This document shows positions 1 through 13,175 of a stretch of 64,000 nucleotides of DNA, one piece after another. The stretch spans positions 25,970,404-26,034,403 of the forward strand of contig CM042536.1 of assembly GCA_023630585.1 (NCBI GenBank). The letters run 5' to 3'. This DNA is from Cranoglanis bouderius (taxonomy: Eukaryota; Chordata; Actinopteri; Siluriformes; Cranoglanididae). Position 1 is the stretch's first letter, and each line of letters begins with the position of its first letter. The notes under the pieces are model-generated. The model saw nothing but the letters and a program-made list of their open reading frames with translations, made no database searches and was not told the DNA's origin. The position numbers and the translations under genes are program-made.

Positions 1-1126
1 AAAAAAGTTATCCAATACCAACTGAGCCTGTGTGAAAATGTATTTGCCCCCATAGTTACTATTTCCCCAAATCTATGAAATTGCATTCATAATGGTGTTC
101 AGCTGGACTAGATGCAACCAGGCCTAGATGCAACCAGGCCTGATTACTGCAAACCCTGTTCAATGAAATCATTGCTTAAATAGAACTTTTTCAACAGCAT
201 GAAGTTGGTTAAAAGGTCTTACCCAGTAACACACTGTGCCAAAATTAAAATAAATTCCAGAAATGACGAGGAAGAAGGTGATTGAAATACATCAGTCTGA
301 GAGGGTTACAAAGCTATTTCAAAGCCATTTCCTCCAAATGGAAAAAAAAATCAGCACAGTAGTGAACCTTCCCAGAAGTGGCCGTCCTTCCAAAATTCCT
401 CCAAGAGCACAGCAACGACTCATCCAGGAAGTCACAAAAGAACCAATGACAACATCAAAGGACCTCTCTTACATCAATAAAGGTCACTGTTCATGACTCC
501 ACTATCAGAAAGACACTGGGCAAAAATGGCATCCATGGAAGAGTGGTGAGGTGAAAACCACTGCTAACCCTGCTAACATTAAGGCTCGTCTGAATTTTGC
601 AAAAACACACCTTGATGATCCTCAAACCTTTTGGGAGAATGTTCTGTGGACTGATGAGTCGAAAGTGGAACTGTTTGAAAGACAGGGGTCCTGTTACATC
701 TGGCGTAAACCAAATACTGAATTCCACAAAAAGAACATCATACCTACAGTCAAGCATGGTGGTGGCAGTGTGATGGTGTGGGGATGTTTTGCTGCTTCAG
801 GGCCTGGGCAACTTGCAATAATTGAGGGAAACATGAATTCTGCTCTTTACCAGAAAATCCTAAAGGAGAATGTCCAGTCGCAACTGGATTATGCAGCAAG
901 ACATTGATCCAAAGCGTAGGAGTAAGTCCTAGTCCTAGAAGTAACTGAAAGACTATTCACAAGGGTGATAGGGGTTGGATAACTTTTTTTGCTTCAATAA
1001 AAACTGTATTGTGTGTTTACTCAGGTCGCCTTTGTTTTATGTTGTATTTTGTTTTGAAGATCTAAAACTATTTAGTATGAGATATACACAAAAACAGAAG
1101 AAACCATACATTTTCACAGCACTATA
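1..1126 (+). mobile_element. Tc1-like DNA transposon, decayed, left end cut by window edge
   Basis: The first bases (AAAAAAGTTATCCAA) are the inverted complement of the stretch at about 974-990 (TTGGATAACTTTTTT), so the two ends form an inverted repeat and the window starts inside the left one. The right arm runs to about 1126, ending in TTTTCACAGCACTATA. Between the arms lies a degraded transposase. A 16-bp unit (TAGATGCAACCAGGCC) is duplicated in tandem at 109-140. The family assignment to Tc1/mariner rests on the transposase motifs. The element is not autonomous because the coding region is frameshifted and truncated. Confidence 0.85.
263..907 (+). pseudogene. Tc1-like transposase remnant
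   Basis: The first part (263-496) resembles the N-terminal DNA-binding region of Tc1 transposases, including a GRPSK motif. A frameshift and sequence loss near 490-550 separate it from a second part (551-907). That part carries the first catalytic aspartate (VLWTDESK), the IIPTVKHGGGSVMVWGCF block and then stops after QLDYAARH. The second catalytic Asp and the Glu are missing, so the C-terminal third has been deleted. It cannot encode an active enzyme. Confidence 0.85.
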
Positions 1127-1189
1127 ATCTAAAGTTAATAATAAAGAGACATTTAACAAAGAACATTTAGCAAAGAAAGAACTGTACAT

Positions 1190-1620
1190 ACTGTGTAATC
1201 ATAGATCTGGTGAAGTTTATGGAAGGAGTCTCCAGTGTCAGAGCATGTGTAACGGTCGGAGCCAAAGCTGTTCCGTCTAATATGGTTGATGTTGCGCTTT
1301 TTGATTTCTCACTAACGTGACAAGCTTACTTTTTCTGAATTTTTAACAAGAACCACTGTTAAACAAAATAAAATGTAAGTACAAATGGATAAAAAGTATC
1401 CACTGATGTGCCGTTCTTTATTAAATGAAAATTGGAATTGTTGTCAATTGCTGTGTTAGAAGAGGAATAAAACACTCCAGGATATGCTGCTTTTGGAATA
1501 TAACTGGGGTGGTAAGTGACACTGCTGTGTGTTGGGCCACATCGCACTGCCCCGTCGTTGATTATTTTCCTATAACAGAATGCCAATTTCAATCTGTTTT
1601 CGGATAAACCAGCCGAGCTG
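1190..1620 (-). repeat. Foldback repeat family A, partial copy
   Basis: The stretch shares blocks with copies at 20664, 28565, 40190, 54975 and 61440. Shared words include GGAGTCTCCAGTGTCAG near 1227, AATAAAACACTCCAGGATATG near 1467 and TTGATTATTTTCCTATAACAG near 1558. It reads opposite to the copy at 20664. No coding capacity is visible. Confidence 0.6.
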
Positions 1621-1629
1621 AAGAAAAGT

Positions 1630-1926
1630 GTTTCAGTTAGTGAGCATATATGCTTATACAGTATTTTAAACAGTCACACCAACAATGTCAATGGAAAATT
1701 CAGGGTTTCTATGTAGCGTTATTTAGAGTTTTAAATGATTATTCAGCGATCAGAAAATCCATTAAACCCCATCACTCTCTCTGTGTTGATCTTTTCTGCT
1801 GTTTGACGTCTCTGACCCTGGTGTACACTTCTGAAACGCTCAGCGGGTGTTTGGGTTTGCTTGTACAGTGGCTCATGCCTTTTCACCCTGCAGTTGTGCT
1901 CAAATCCTCCACATAACACCACCTGT

Positions 1927-1963
<37 letters not shown>

Positions 1964-2700
1964 CCTATATATATTGAGAGAGAGGGAAAGCAATTTTCTG
2001 CTTGACTAGCATCAGGATTCAGACAGGAGCAGATCCTGAAACGGTGCTGGTACAGAGCGTGCTCGACCCCCCCGCCCAAACTTGCAAAAGTGCCAAAAAT
2101 GTGTTTTAGTGTCCTGAGCAAAACAAACAAACAAACAAAAAAAATAGATACTTCGGAATTTGAAAAACAGCTGAACGTCTTTCCTCGCTAATTAAGTGAA
2201 AGCTAATGACTTCATGATTATAAACTCATCCTTGCTCTTCTCTGCTTTATCTCCTGACAGATATCAGTTTTTCCACCACCTCTGCATCAGGATTGTTGAT
2301 TTCCATCTGAGTTTGCTAGTTTGACATCGAGCAGCGCTCCATTGCAGTTTTGCTAATGGAAACTTGGAGAGTTTCTGAGCTGGCTAGCCCTCAGCTTTCT
2401 TCTTTAGCCACTGTCATTAAATCAACTATGGACAACACATTCCAGTTGCTTGCTTTTAAGCATTTTAGATTTCTAAAATCATAAATGATCAGGCTTTAAA
2501 TGCAATAAAATATGTCCTTATAGACTGGAACACATTTATATACAGAGAGAGAGAGGAACGAAACGAAATCAGGCAAGGGCAAGCGGGCATGTAATTCCTG
2601 TCACATCTCCTGCAGGGGTTGTTTTGAAGAGGACAGGATTAGTGGAAAAAAGCTTGTGTAGCTCCATCTAGCATTTGGCGCATAATGCTAGATGGAGCTA
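1630..2700. other. Non-coding upstream stretch
   Basis: No gene is supportable here. It holds an interrupted GA tract (1927-1984) and a short inverted repeat: TAGCTCCATCTAGCAT at 2659-2674 and its complement ATGCTAGATGGAGCTA at 2685-2700, which could form a hairpin of about 16 bp. Confidence 0.6.
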
Positions 2701-2856
2701 CACAAGTGTGTGTGTGTGTATGTGTGTGTGTGTGTGTATCTTCGCTTGAATGGCTGGGGAGAGCTTGTAATTGAAGGGGTTAGCATTTTCACTGACAAGA
2801 ATAATGACAGAGGCAGACATCTTCCGAGAAATGGTAAGTGCATTTACACAAACAGG

Positions 2857-2964
<108 letters not shown>

Positions 2965-3116
2965 TGTTACACGACAACCTACTGAACACTGAAAACTTTT
3001 CAAAGATAATTGATGCAACAGGTTCAGATGTAAAGTGTTGCACAACATCTGATTCGATTTATGACTCTAAACGCATATTTATTACCAGAAAGTTGCTAAA
3101 TAAATATCGATGCACC

Positions 3117-3390
3117 TCCCAGTGAGCACCGATTCACCAGAGACATCCACGGACATCCATTATAGGACCAATTTTACCTCAGATAAATTGCCCCGTAAAA
3201 ATCTAATGTTGCCCGACTTTAATTCGGTTGTGGTCTTCCTTGATCTGGGCCATAAATACATGTCCGTTTTAGACCCATAACACTTATCGTCTTTTTTTTA
3301 CATCCTCAAGAGACATATTAAAAACCTTTAATCTCATTAACATCTAGTAATATTCTTTCACGTCTTATACCCGTCTTTGTGCACACTGGG
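3117..3390. repeat. Probable dispersed fish repeat
   Basis: The stretch begins near CCAGTGAGCACC, contains GACATCCACGGACATCCATTA and ends near GTGCACACTGGG. I recognise it only as resembling interspersed repeats of fish introns; no second copy lies in this window and no ends or target duplication are visible. Confidence 0.35.
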
Positions 3391-4777
3391 TTTATACCTC
3401 GCTACCATCTTAGGTAGAGGTAAGTAATAGGCATGCTGGTGTAGGAAAATACTGACAGTATGGTGTGATCCACACGCCCTGTAACACCAATCCCTGACTA
3501 GAATGCATCATTTTGACTTGAGCAGAACATTAAAGTGTTCTTTGTGGCACAGCAGCCACTGGTGGAGACTCCGTAGTCATGTTTCAGTCATTAGCAAAGT
3601 TACGTTGCGACTCTTTGTGCTCATTAGGACACGTCGGAACATTTTTATGTGGCACCAATTGATAAAATGGCTGTTAAAAAGAAACAAGGTGCAGTGGGGC
3701 TTATCATCAGACGTGCAATCCAGAGGCACTCATCAAACTCATTAGTGTGTTACACTGCTTCAATCTGTATGAAACTACAGCAGTGTAACACAATGTAAAG
3801 TCTTAAAATACAAACACACAAACACGTGGTGATTTATTCTGGAGTTAATTGGATGCCATGTATTGCGATGAGCCGTTGCTTGATTAATTCACTGGCTCTT
3901 TCCCAGGCTTTTAGACCTCCACTGTTCCTCATAACCCACTCTATACTACACTATACACTACACTTTAAATGAAAGCATATGGCATTGTTAAAACATAATG
4001 AAAACATGAAAACAGTCTGAACTATTCTCTTCAAGGAACAAAATGTGGATGTCTAATGTAAATACTAGGTTAATTTTAAAGAAAGGTGTCAGAAATCATA
4101 TCCATTCAATTTATACACAATCCAGACAGGTCCAGACAGAGTCATTTCTCTTGTAAAAGATACAGTTTAATGTATAATCCTCTGTTTATCACGATAAATA
4201 TACATACTAGAGCTCCTGTTCAGATTATTATTACGGTGTGGTGTGCCATCAAGAGCACAAACTGTTCACAAAGTAAAAACACACAGATATTTGACAAATA
4301 TTGGGTCGAAACAACAAAGCTACCATTAACAATCGCAATTAAGAAATTTGCCAAATCCTTTAACGGTTTATTTGTGCGTCTCTGACTTAAGCAATTAATT
4401 AAGCAAGCCTGCAGGTGACAGTTTCTCCCCCAGATGAAGTGGATTAGTTGAAGCTAAAATGATGTATGGATGGTTTTCACATTTCCATCCATCTTGAAAC
4501 CAGACGAATCATAACTACTCCCCAGTCTTACCCACAGCGAAACATCAGCACATGAGAAAAAATAATCCTCCATGTTAGGTGTGATGGTTTACTGGTGTGC
4601 CAATATCACTGTAAATGTTAATATTTCCCAGTAGCTAGTATAAATACTGGTTACTGATGTATGTTCAGATATAGTTAGTAGAAGTTCTGGATATCTGAAC
4701 TGGCACTTTTTTTCCTTAATAGGACATTTGTTTGAGGTTTATAGTGTATAATATGGAATACAATGAAATAAATAAGC
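3391..4777. other. Non-coding upstream stretch
   Basis: Open frames here are short and show no recognisable domain. I see no repeat structure or gene in it. Confidence 0.5.
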
Positions 4778-5114
4778 ATCCATCCATTTTCCATACCACT
4801 TCTCCTACACAGGGTCTCTGGGGGAGCCTGGAGTCTATCCCAGGGAACACAGGGCATAAGGTGGGGGACACCCTGAATGGGGTGCCAACCTATCTCCAAC
4901 CCAAGGCACAATCACAAACACATTCACACACTATGGACAATTTGGAAATGCCAATCAGCCTACAGTGCATGTCTGGGGGAGGAAACCGGAGTACCCGGAG
5001 GAAACCCCCGAAGCACAGGGTGAACATGCAAACTCCACACACACAGGGCAGAGGTGGGATTGAACCCCCAACCACAGAGGTGTAAGGCAACAGTGCTAAC
5101 CACCGTGCCCCCCT
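4778..5114 (-). mobile_element. tRNA-derived SINE, reverse orientation
   Basis: Read on the minus strand, it opens with GGGGGGCACGGTGG near 5113, then a tRNA-like A-box region (GTGGTTAGCACTGTTGC) and a B-box-like region (GGTTGGGGGTTCAATCC). It ends in the GGATGGATG tail near 4778. The same family occurs in forward orientation at 45640-45987, and the two align over nearly their whole length. Confidence 0.8.
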
Positions 5115-6029
5115 AGTCCAAACATGACAATATGTTTACAATGAATATTTTTGCCCATAGTTTTTAAAAGGTGCCAATGAATCTGGAGTTGATTGAGGGT
5201 TAACAGAATTCTTCGGTTCTGTTCCAGCCCTGTTTGATGAAATATCTATAAAGACTCTCACACACCCTTCTCACACACACACACACACTATACTTTTGAT
5301 GAATAACGTGTCTCATCCAGCGGCAGTAGGTTTTGGCAGGGTGACAATTAAGGCCTTCGGTTTTCATCTGATGAGGTCATAGCGAGGGGTCAAGGCCATT
5401 CTGCACCACTTTGCTCTGCTCAGAATGGGATTGCTCTTTGAGTCTTACTTAAGAGAAAGCCACGCGTGACTAAATGACCATTCATCAACGTCATGAACAA
5501 GAGTTGATAATACTAATTAACTCGTGCCCATGCTGTAATATAGTGCATTCATTATGATGCCAATTCCGAGCAGAGGAATCAGTCACTGATGTTATGCATT
5601 ATGAATTGTAATGCATTATGAAAATTCACCAGATGCTATTAATGACCAAGAATGATGTTAGAAAGGCTACCAGTTTCATTTGCATTGGTTTTATTATTTC
5701 AGGTTTTTGTAGTGATAATAAATTCCCAGTGCATTTATACCTTAGGTTTTATCTTCTCGACCTCATCTAATTCTACACTGTTTGATTTTTGTTTCATTTT
5801 TTTTTACCTGTAGTGTATGATTGTTGATGAGTCTGAATGGCTCAGATAAAACAACTGATAAAAAAAAGAAAAAGAAAACAGGGAGTCAATAATAGAAAAA
5901 AGTAGGCAAGCATTTGTGGCTTCAGTATTACACTTGAATGAAGGATTAAAAAAAACTGTTGTGGGAGGAGCATGAGTGTTGGTACAATGTCAATTTTTAA
6001 AAAAAGAAACTACCACCACCATGCTTTTT

Positions 6030-6031
<2 letters not shown>
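5115..6031. other. Non-coding upstream stretch
   Basis: No gene or clear repeat. A short CA run lies at 5271-5288. The rest is AT-rich unique-looking DNA. Confidence 0.5.

Positions 6032-6087
<56 letters not shown>
6032..6087. repeat. Poly(A) tract, 56 nt
   Basis: There are 56 uninterrupted adenines, followed by CCC and an AAAC-type run. No retroposed gene or LINE body is recognisable just upstream, so its origin as a retroposon tail is not established. Confidence 0.95.
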
Positions 6088-7225
<1,138 letters not shown>

Positions 7226-7989
7226 TTCTGCCTATAACCCCAATCATTTCCTTCTATTATTATTAGCATGCTATCTTCCACTCATAATCTGCTCCCAGAA
7301 AACAAATCTAATCCTGGCCATTTTCCTTCCGGAAAGAAAGAAAGGATAACATGGAGCACAATGGAAAAAAACAGGCCATGATTGATGACATCAAGGGGAG
7401 CTCTGGTCGCAAAGTGAAACACTGTGTCTGACGAACAGATTCAATTCCAGGCAGCACGCAAATCTAAATGAGCTCTTGAATTTTTTATGACTGCTGGTGG
7501 TGTGTGTTATACTGTATTGTGAAGTAAAATGTTCGCAGCTTAAGTCCATAGATGTGGTGTGTGTGTGGAAATGCTAATAGCGGATTAAATATCGTAAGCT
7601 AATAAACAACGATTAGCATCACAAATGTGGATGCATGCTTTTGGATGGCTAGTTTTTAAGCATTGCTAGCATGTTAGCCATTCCATTAACAGCTATCGTA
7701 GTAGTAGTTTCAGTTGTTTTCAAGTTTTGTTTGGAGACAAAAGGGTTGATCGGGATTTGTTGATTTTTTTTGGGCTGGCAGCCAATTGCAGTGTTGTTCA
7801 AATTCTCAGAGGACAATTTCCTGGATAGTTCACTATACTTTTATCTATAATACAGTATGACTACCCATAGTGCACCATGAATCCAGGATACAGCCGATGC
7901 ACAGTACTTCTACTAAAAATCACCACAATTCATGAAGCTCTTTAACCGCGAAACTTATTTTAGAATACAAGAGCAGTCATTATTTAATA
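7226..7989. other. Non-coding upstream stretch
   Basis: Nothing recognisable; no supportable open frame. Confidence 0.5.
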
Positions 7990-8280
7990 TAAAATCAACC
8001 CTGCTGATTGAAAAAAACAATAGGAACCATCACAGAAATTCTAATAGTTTCCACTACAAATATCATTACAAACCATCAGCCAACCATTAAAACCATTACC
8101 ATTACTTGTCCTTAATGGTATCCACTAAACATAACATGCCACCAATAGAAGGCAACAAATTAGCAGTAGAGACCCACAGGGACCGTTACAGTTTCCATTA
8201 AAAGCAATACAATTCCCATTAAAAACATTACAAATTCTATGAGACTTTCTGTTGTTTTTTTCAGCAGGGACGTACCACTT
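7990..8280. repeat. CCATTA-rich dispersed repeat
   Basis: The stretch repeats words such as ACCATTAAAACCATTACC, TTTCCATTAAAAGCAATAC and TCCCATTAAAAACATTAC. The internal repetition is seen directly. Its identity as an interspersed fish repeat is an inference, since no second copy is in the window. Confidence 0.4.
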
Positions 8281-10695
8281 AATTTCACAAGGCTTTCCTA
8301 GAGTCTGCTGTTTGTGGCACCAAACATGGTTAAGAAACTCCTGCTTTCATTGGAAGAGTAACAATGTTTAAATGTTGTTTCCTGGTGGAAATTGGTGGAA
8401 ACACAAACATAGCACTTTCATGATTATGAAGCTTTTCACTAGATAAGTGTACAGCACAGGACCATGATGGATAGGCTGAAGATTGCAAAACGTGTCCTAA
8501 TTTTAGGCTATTTTTAAACAATTATCTTCTTAGATTGTCAAGATGCGTGAAAATGCAATCTTGACAACATGAATGAAAAATGATGTCCCCCAATGTCAAC
8601 TAAGCTGAACTGTTGTGTTTGTTGATCTGAAGTCACATTTGTTTACAAGTTCTGAGAGCTGGGGTCATTGGTTGGGACTCTGCATTTATTTATCACTGCA
8701 AAACAATAGAAAGTTCTTCTGACTCATCACCTTTAACCTATGGTGAAACATTTTGACTCCACCCCCATCCACAGGGCACCTGTTAGACCTGTTAGATGTC
8801 CACCTCCATCTTCAAAACACCAACTGAGGAAAACTTTTGGATAAACAGTGCAGTTCCACTGTTTATCCAAACTAAGATGTTTTGTTGTTGTTGTTTTTCC
8901 TTTAATTTGTCACCCGTCTGTATATATTTGACTTAAAATGAGCAAAATGTGCTAAAGGCCCCTGCAGGCAATATGGCTGACAGTGTGGTTTTAAAAATTC
9001 ATAACGTTAAAAGCAAGTTGTTAGACTCACAAACAAAGATGATTCATGGCTTGCCTAGTGCTGAATTCGCTCGGTGAGTCACTTAATATTGTCTGTATTT
9101 AATATCAGATGGTGACGAGGGCTTATGTTGCTGCGTTCTCATTAAAACTGATGTTTGGAATAATAACAAGTTGATGAATGAGGAAGCGGAGAAATGTGCA
9201 GAGTCAAGGCAAAATGAATGCATGCTAATTTCACTGCTCTTGATGATCTGCAAACATTTTAATCACTGATCTGTCAAAATGAGTCACCCATATGAATAGT
9301 AATGAATGAGGTGGAAATGTGTGGGAGCTTATGTTATGTTTTTAAGTTTGGTTTTCTTTTTAAAGATTCCCCACATGCTGGAAACGGAGCAACAAATACA
9401 CCACAGTCCAGTCGCTTTTCAAAGCATAATTTCAGCTCTTTTACGAATTTACACTTCTTCAGACCAGACATTCCTGAAGTTTTCAGACTTGCACATGTGA
9501 ATCTGCACAGTCATTTCTCAGCGAGACTTTTAAAACTTCTGGAATGTCCTCCTGCGAGACCTTTCTTTTGTCAACGCGGATGCTTGGAATAGGCCAGTGA
9601 CATTTGAGAAGCCTTGCCTTTGTAGGTTCTGATGTGTGCTGTGTTCACCTTCACTCTATACAGAGCAGAGCCACAGCTGGCCAGAAATCATCTTTAAATA
9701 TAACAGACACATCAAAAGCCAGTGATTTTGGCAGTAATGCTGAGGAAAGGGCGTTTATTGAACTTTTGGTTGTCATTTGTGAAAATAAGTTGGGGAGGTA
9801 TTGGAGAGTATTGCCTGGTCTCCAAAACCTTGATTTAGAAATGGTTCACTTATTCTGGGGTGTGTTTCCCAATAACAATGAATAATAGACGAACAACTTA
9901 ACGAAGGGCGTATGTTACGTATAGCTGGTTTTTGCGAGTGTTTCCTAAAAGTTATCAGAAAATTAGGTTGTAATTAAGTAGTTCTTTGTTGACTCTGCTC
10001 CTACATTCGCACTGGAAGAAGTCGAAAACCGAGCCAGCTATTTACATTAGGACGCAGGACACTGTGGAACCGTGGCCGTAAAAGAAAGCAGCACTTCTCT
10101 GAAGACAAAATAAACCAAATGTTAGAAGAGATAGGGCTTTTCCCCCCCAAAGCTTGTAGGAGTTTCATTAAAAAAAAAAAAAAATCGACCTACATTGCCA
10201 AAATAAGTTCCTGCAGTGTCTTTAAAAGATCTGGCAATGAAGAAAAGAAAGAAATGGCACGACTTCTCCAAAAAAGAAGTGGGCGGAGGAAAGAGAGAAA
10301 GACTGATGAAGGGAAGTTGCTTACTCTGGCCTTTACACCAGATCAGGAAAAACTGACTAGCCAGCATTATCTAGTATTTCCTATTATAAGATACAATAAA
10401 CCAAATATAAGATTATTAAACCTATTTACTCATTTTAAGCTTTACATTCCTTCTATTCTTATTCTGTTGACAGATATTGATTAGATTTTGGTTCTTTCTA
10501 GAAATAGATGCTTAAAATGAGCAAAATTGTCAGCCAATAGAACAAGACTATTTCAAGCTTGAAATGAGTAAAAAAAAAAAGTCTAGAAATAGGCTTAATA
10601 ATCTTACAGTATAGTTGGGTTATGATAATGTTAGGAAATACTAAATAAATTATGACTATATACAAGATATTTTCACTTGGTAAGATGTCACATTT
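8281..10695. other. Non-coding upstream stretch
   Basis: Several open frames of 60-120 codons occur here (for example near 9302-9592 and 10119-10484). They have no recognisable domain, overlap frames on the other strand, and contain homopolymer-derived Lys or Phe runs. I do not regard them as genes. Confidence 0.5.
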
Positions 10696-10918
10696 TCAAT
10701 TCAATTCAATTCAATTTTATTTGTATAGCGCTTTTAACAATGGACATTGTCCAAAAGCAGCTTTACAGAAATATATAAACTCAGGATATAGATTTTAAAT
10801 GTACGAATTTATCCCCAATGAGCAAGCCAGAGGCGACGGTGGCAAGGAAAAACTCCCTAAGACGATATGAGGAAGAAACCTTGAGAAAAACCAGACTCAA
10901 AAGGGTAGAGTGGAACTA
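10696..10918. repeat. Dispersed fish repeat with TTCAA-type end
   Basis: It starts with tandem TCAAT units (10696-10717), then TTTTATTTGTATAGCGCTTTT, and continues through AGGAAAAACTCCCTAAGA and CTTGAGAAAAACCAGACTC to about 10918. This arrangement is common in teleost genomes (recalled from general knowledge). The 5-bp tandem end suggests the terminus of a retroposed element. Confidence 0.65.
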
Positions 10919-11893
10919 TTAAAAGTACAAAATTCTATATTTGTAGAAAACAGCATTGCTTCCTGACTGCTAGATAAGGAAAACTATCACCGATTTAATT
11001 TAGCACTCAGTTAAAATGTTTTGTTTTCTGTGGCTGCTTTGCAAACTTATCTTTGATTTGTAGCCATAACGTAGCTAGTGGTAGCTAAAAGTATCTGCCT
11101 AATTATAAATGCTTTAGTGATGCTGTGGTATAGGAATGACACGTTCGTGTAACAATACAATTAGACTTTATGAAGCAAAAAAGCAACTTCTGCTAAATAA
11201 ACAAAACAGTAGCCTGTACGCCAACATATGGCTCGGTAACATCAGGAGCAATTAGGCATGAGGCATCGCAATATGTATCACTGAAAGAACTTGAATGAGT
11301 GGGTCATGTGGCTGGATTTGTAGTTTGCTGTTTGACTGAGGATTCTGGGAAATGGTGTTTGTCGAAGATACACAGAGAAGATGTGATAAAAAATGGTTAT
11401 GTTAGCTGCATGAATAGCACTTTGGCCAGTTAGCTAACTTGAGGTTTGCTAGGTAACTAGCATAAACTGAAACGCTAGCTTGCAAAAAGTTTATTTATTT
11501 AACAACTGTGTATGAGATAAAACTTGACGTTTGTGTGTGATGAGATACCTGACTAGACTTAAGGTCTTGCAGTCAAGTGCTGATCTTGAGGTGATTTGAT
11601 TTTCTCTGTATGTGAGTGTAACATTGATGGCAAGGTCATGGCCTGGTCAGATATCAAGTCTTATTCATTAGAGCATGAAGAGCAAGTGTGTACTGTGGTG
11701 TGAGGTCAGGAGTGACTGCAGAAATCACTTGCACTGACTCGACTCTCCCACACTACAGCCGCCTTTGTTCCGGAAGAAAAATACTCACTATATATGTTCC
11801 GTAACCGAGAGATGGACTGAAAAAAAAGCAGAGCTTTTCACGCTTGGCCTTTGAAGAACGAGGACCGAGGAGTGGCAATCCGGTTACTCTCAC
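10919..11893. other. Non-coding upstream stretch
   Basis: Nothing recognisable apart from scattered CTAGCTA-type words. Confidence 0.5.
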
Positions 11894-11894
11894 C

Positions 11895-11983
<89 letters not shown>

Positions 11984-11990
11984 ACACACA
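11894..11990. repeat. Compound (CT)n(CA)n microsatellite
   Basis: A CT tract with two TTT interruptions (11894-11946) passes into a CA tract (11946-11990). The same CT-to-CA arrangement recurs at 62873-62967. Confidence 0.97.
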
Positions 11991-12483
11991 GCCTCCATCT
12001 CCACAGATGAAAGCGGAATAGTAGTGGTCCTCCGTTGAGGCCGTGGCATTATCACCTGCCGCCGCTGCATGGTGTAATTGAAAGGCTTCTGCAGCTGAGT
12101 CACTCTCGAGATTTTAATGCACAGAGATATAGACAAAAAAAAGCAGTGGAAATAGAGGAAGGAAAACAGAGATTGAACAAGAGTAACAGAAAGAAGTAGA
12201 AATCGCAAAAAGGAACATTTTAGTTCCTCAAATGTAGGGGTGTGATTGAATACAAATATTTGGAATGGACAAATGCATCCTAAACTAATACAGATATGAA
12301 AAATAGGTGGAACTGTTTATTTATTTATTTAAAACTTTTTTTTTTTTTATTTTTTTATTTTTTTAGAAAACTTGGCAGCTTCAGGGACTGGGATCCTGCC
12401 GAACGAAAGTTTTTCATCATTCTTAAATGATCATTCTCTTACAGTAAATGAATGTTATGAAAATAAAATCATACAGGCATTAT

Positions 12484-12724
12484 AATGAAATTGTCACGTG
12501 TTCCTCTTTTCAGTGTGTGCAGTGTTCACAGCTGAACTGCACCCTGTGGTGGCTGTCAGCGCAAATGGTGTTGCTTCCTGGGTTTTGTATTCCTGGGTGT
12601 TTTATGTCACTGTTAAATAGCCATGTGCGTTCTGTTTTTTTTGTGTGTTGATTGCTCTCACCTGTTTTGTATTCTTTCTTGATTAGTTAGTATTAGTATT
12701 AGTATTGAAGCCCTGGTGTTTCAA
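12484..12724 (+). repeat. Possible LTR-type element, left fragment
   Basis: The stretch reads like the promoter/leader part of a fish LTR or similar repeat (TGTCACGTGTTCC start, short AGTATT tandem at 12690-12707, GAAGCCCTGGTGTTTCAATC end). The sequence that would follow appears to resume at about 14994 (GATCCAGTGCGAAGTCTCG), after the intervening nested elements. This is an inference from reading order only. Confidence 0.35.
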
Positions 12725-12990
12725 TCAAATCACATTTTATTTGTCACATACATGGTATGACACGCAGTGAAATGCTTTTTACGCACCGATATACAAAGAG
12801 AATAAAAAACATAGATAAAAATATAATAAAAAAAGAGAATAAAAAAAGAGAATATAATATAATAGAGAATAAAACTAGAATATATGAATAGAAAAAGTTT
12901 ACAATTTAGAATATAATACAAAAATTTACAATTATATATATTAAATGGAGAAGAAAAACTGTACATGTGCAAATTGTAGGGAGTGCAAAT
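12725..12990. repeat. Dispersed AT-rich fish repeat
   Basis: It begins with CAAATCACATTTTATTTGTCAC, includes CAGTGAAATGCTTTTTACGC, then a low-complexity AATATAA/AGAATA stretch, and ends before CACTACGTTTACATG. Recognised as a common fish intronic repeat type; no second copy here. Confidence 0.5.
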
Positions 12991-13175
12991 CACTACGTTT
13001 ACATGCACATTAATATTTCCGATATTAATCGGAATTTGGCAATATTCTAATTAGTCATGTAAACGCCGCAATCTGATTGCCCGATTCAGATTAAGACAAT
13101 ATTACGATTCCCCAAATTCTGATTCCCACCCCTGGAATATGGCTGCTTTAATCGGAAATTTGTCGCATGTAAATA

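Noticed and set aside
10119..10484. 121-codon Lys-rich open frame
   Set aside because: Contains a poly-Lys run from an A tract, no domain, an opposing minus-strand frame of similar length and no splice signals suggesting an exon.
12730..13008. Minus-strand Phe/Tyr/Ile-rich frame resembling a membrane protein
   Set aside because: Arises from the AT-rich low-complexity part of a dispersed repeat.
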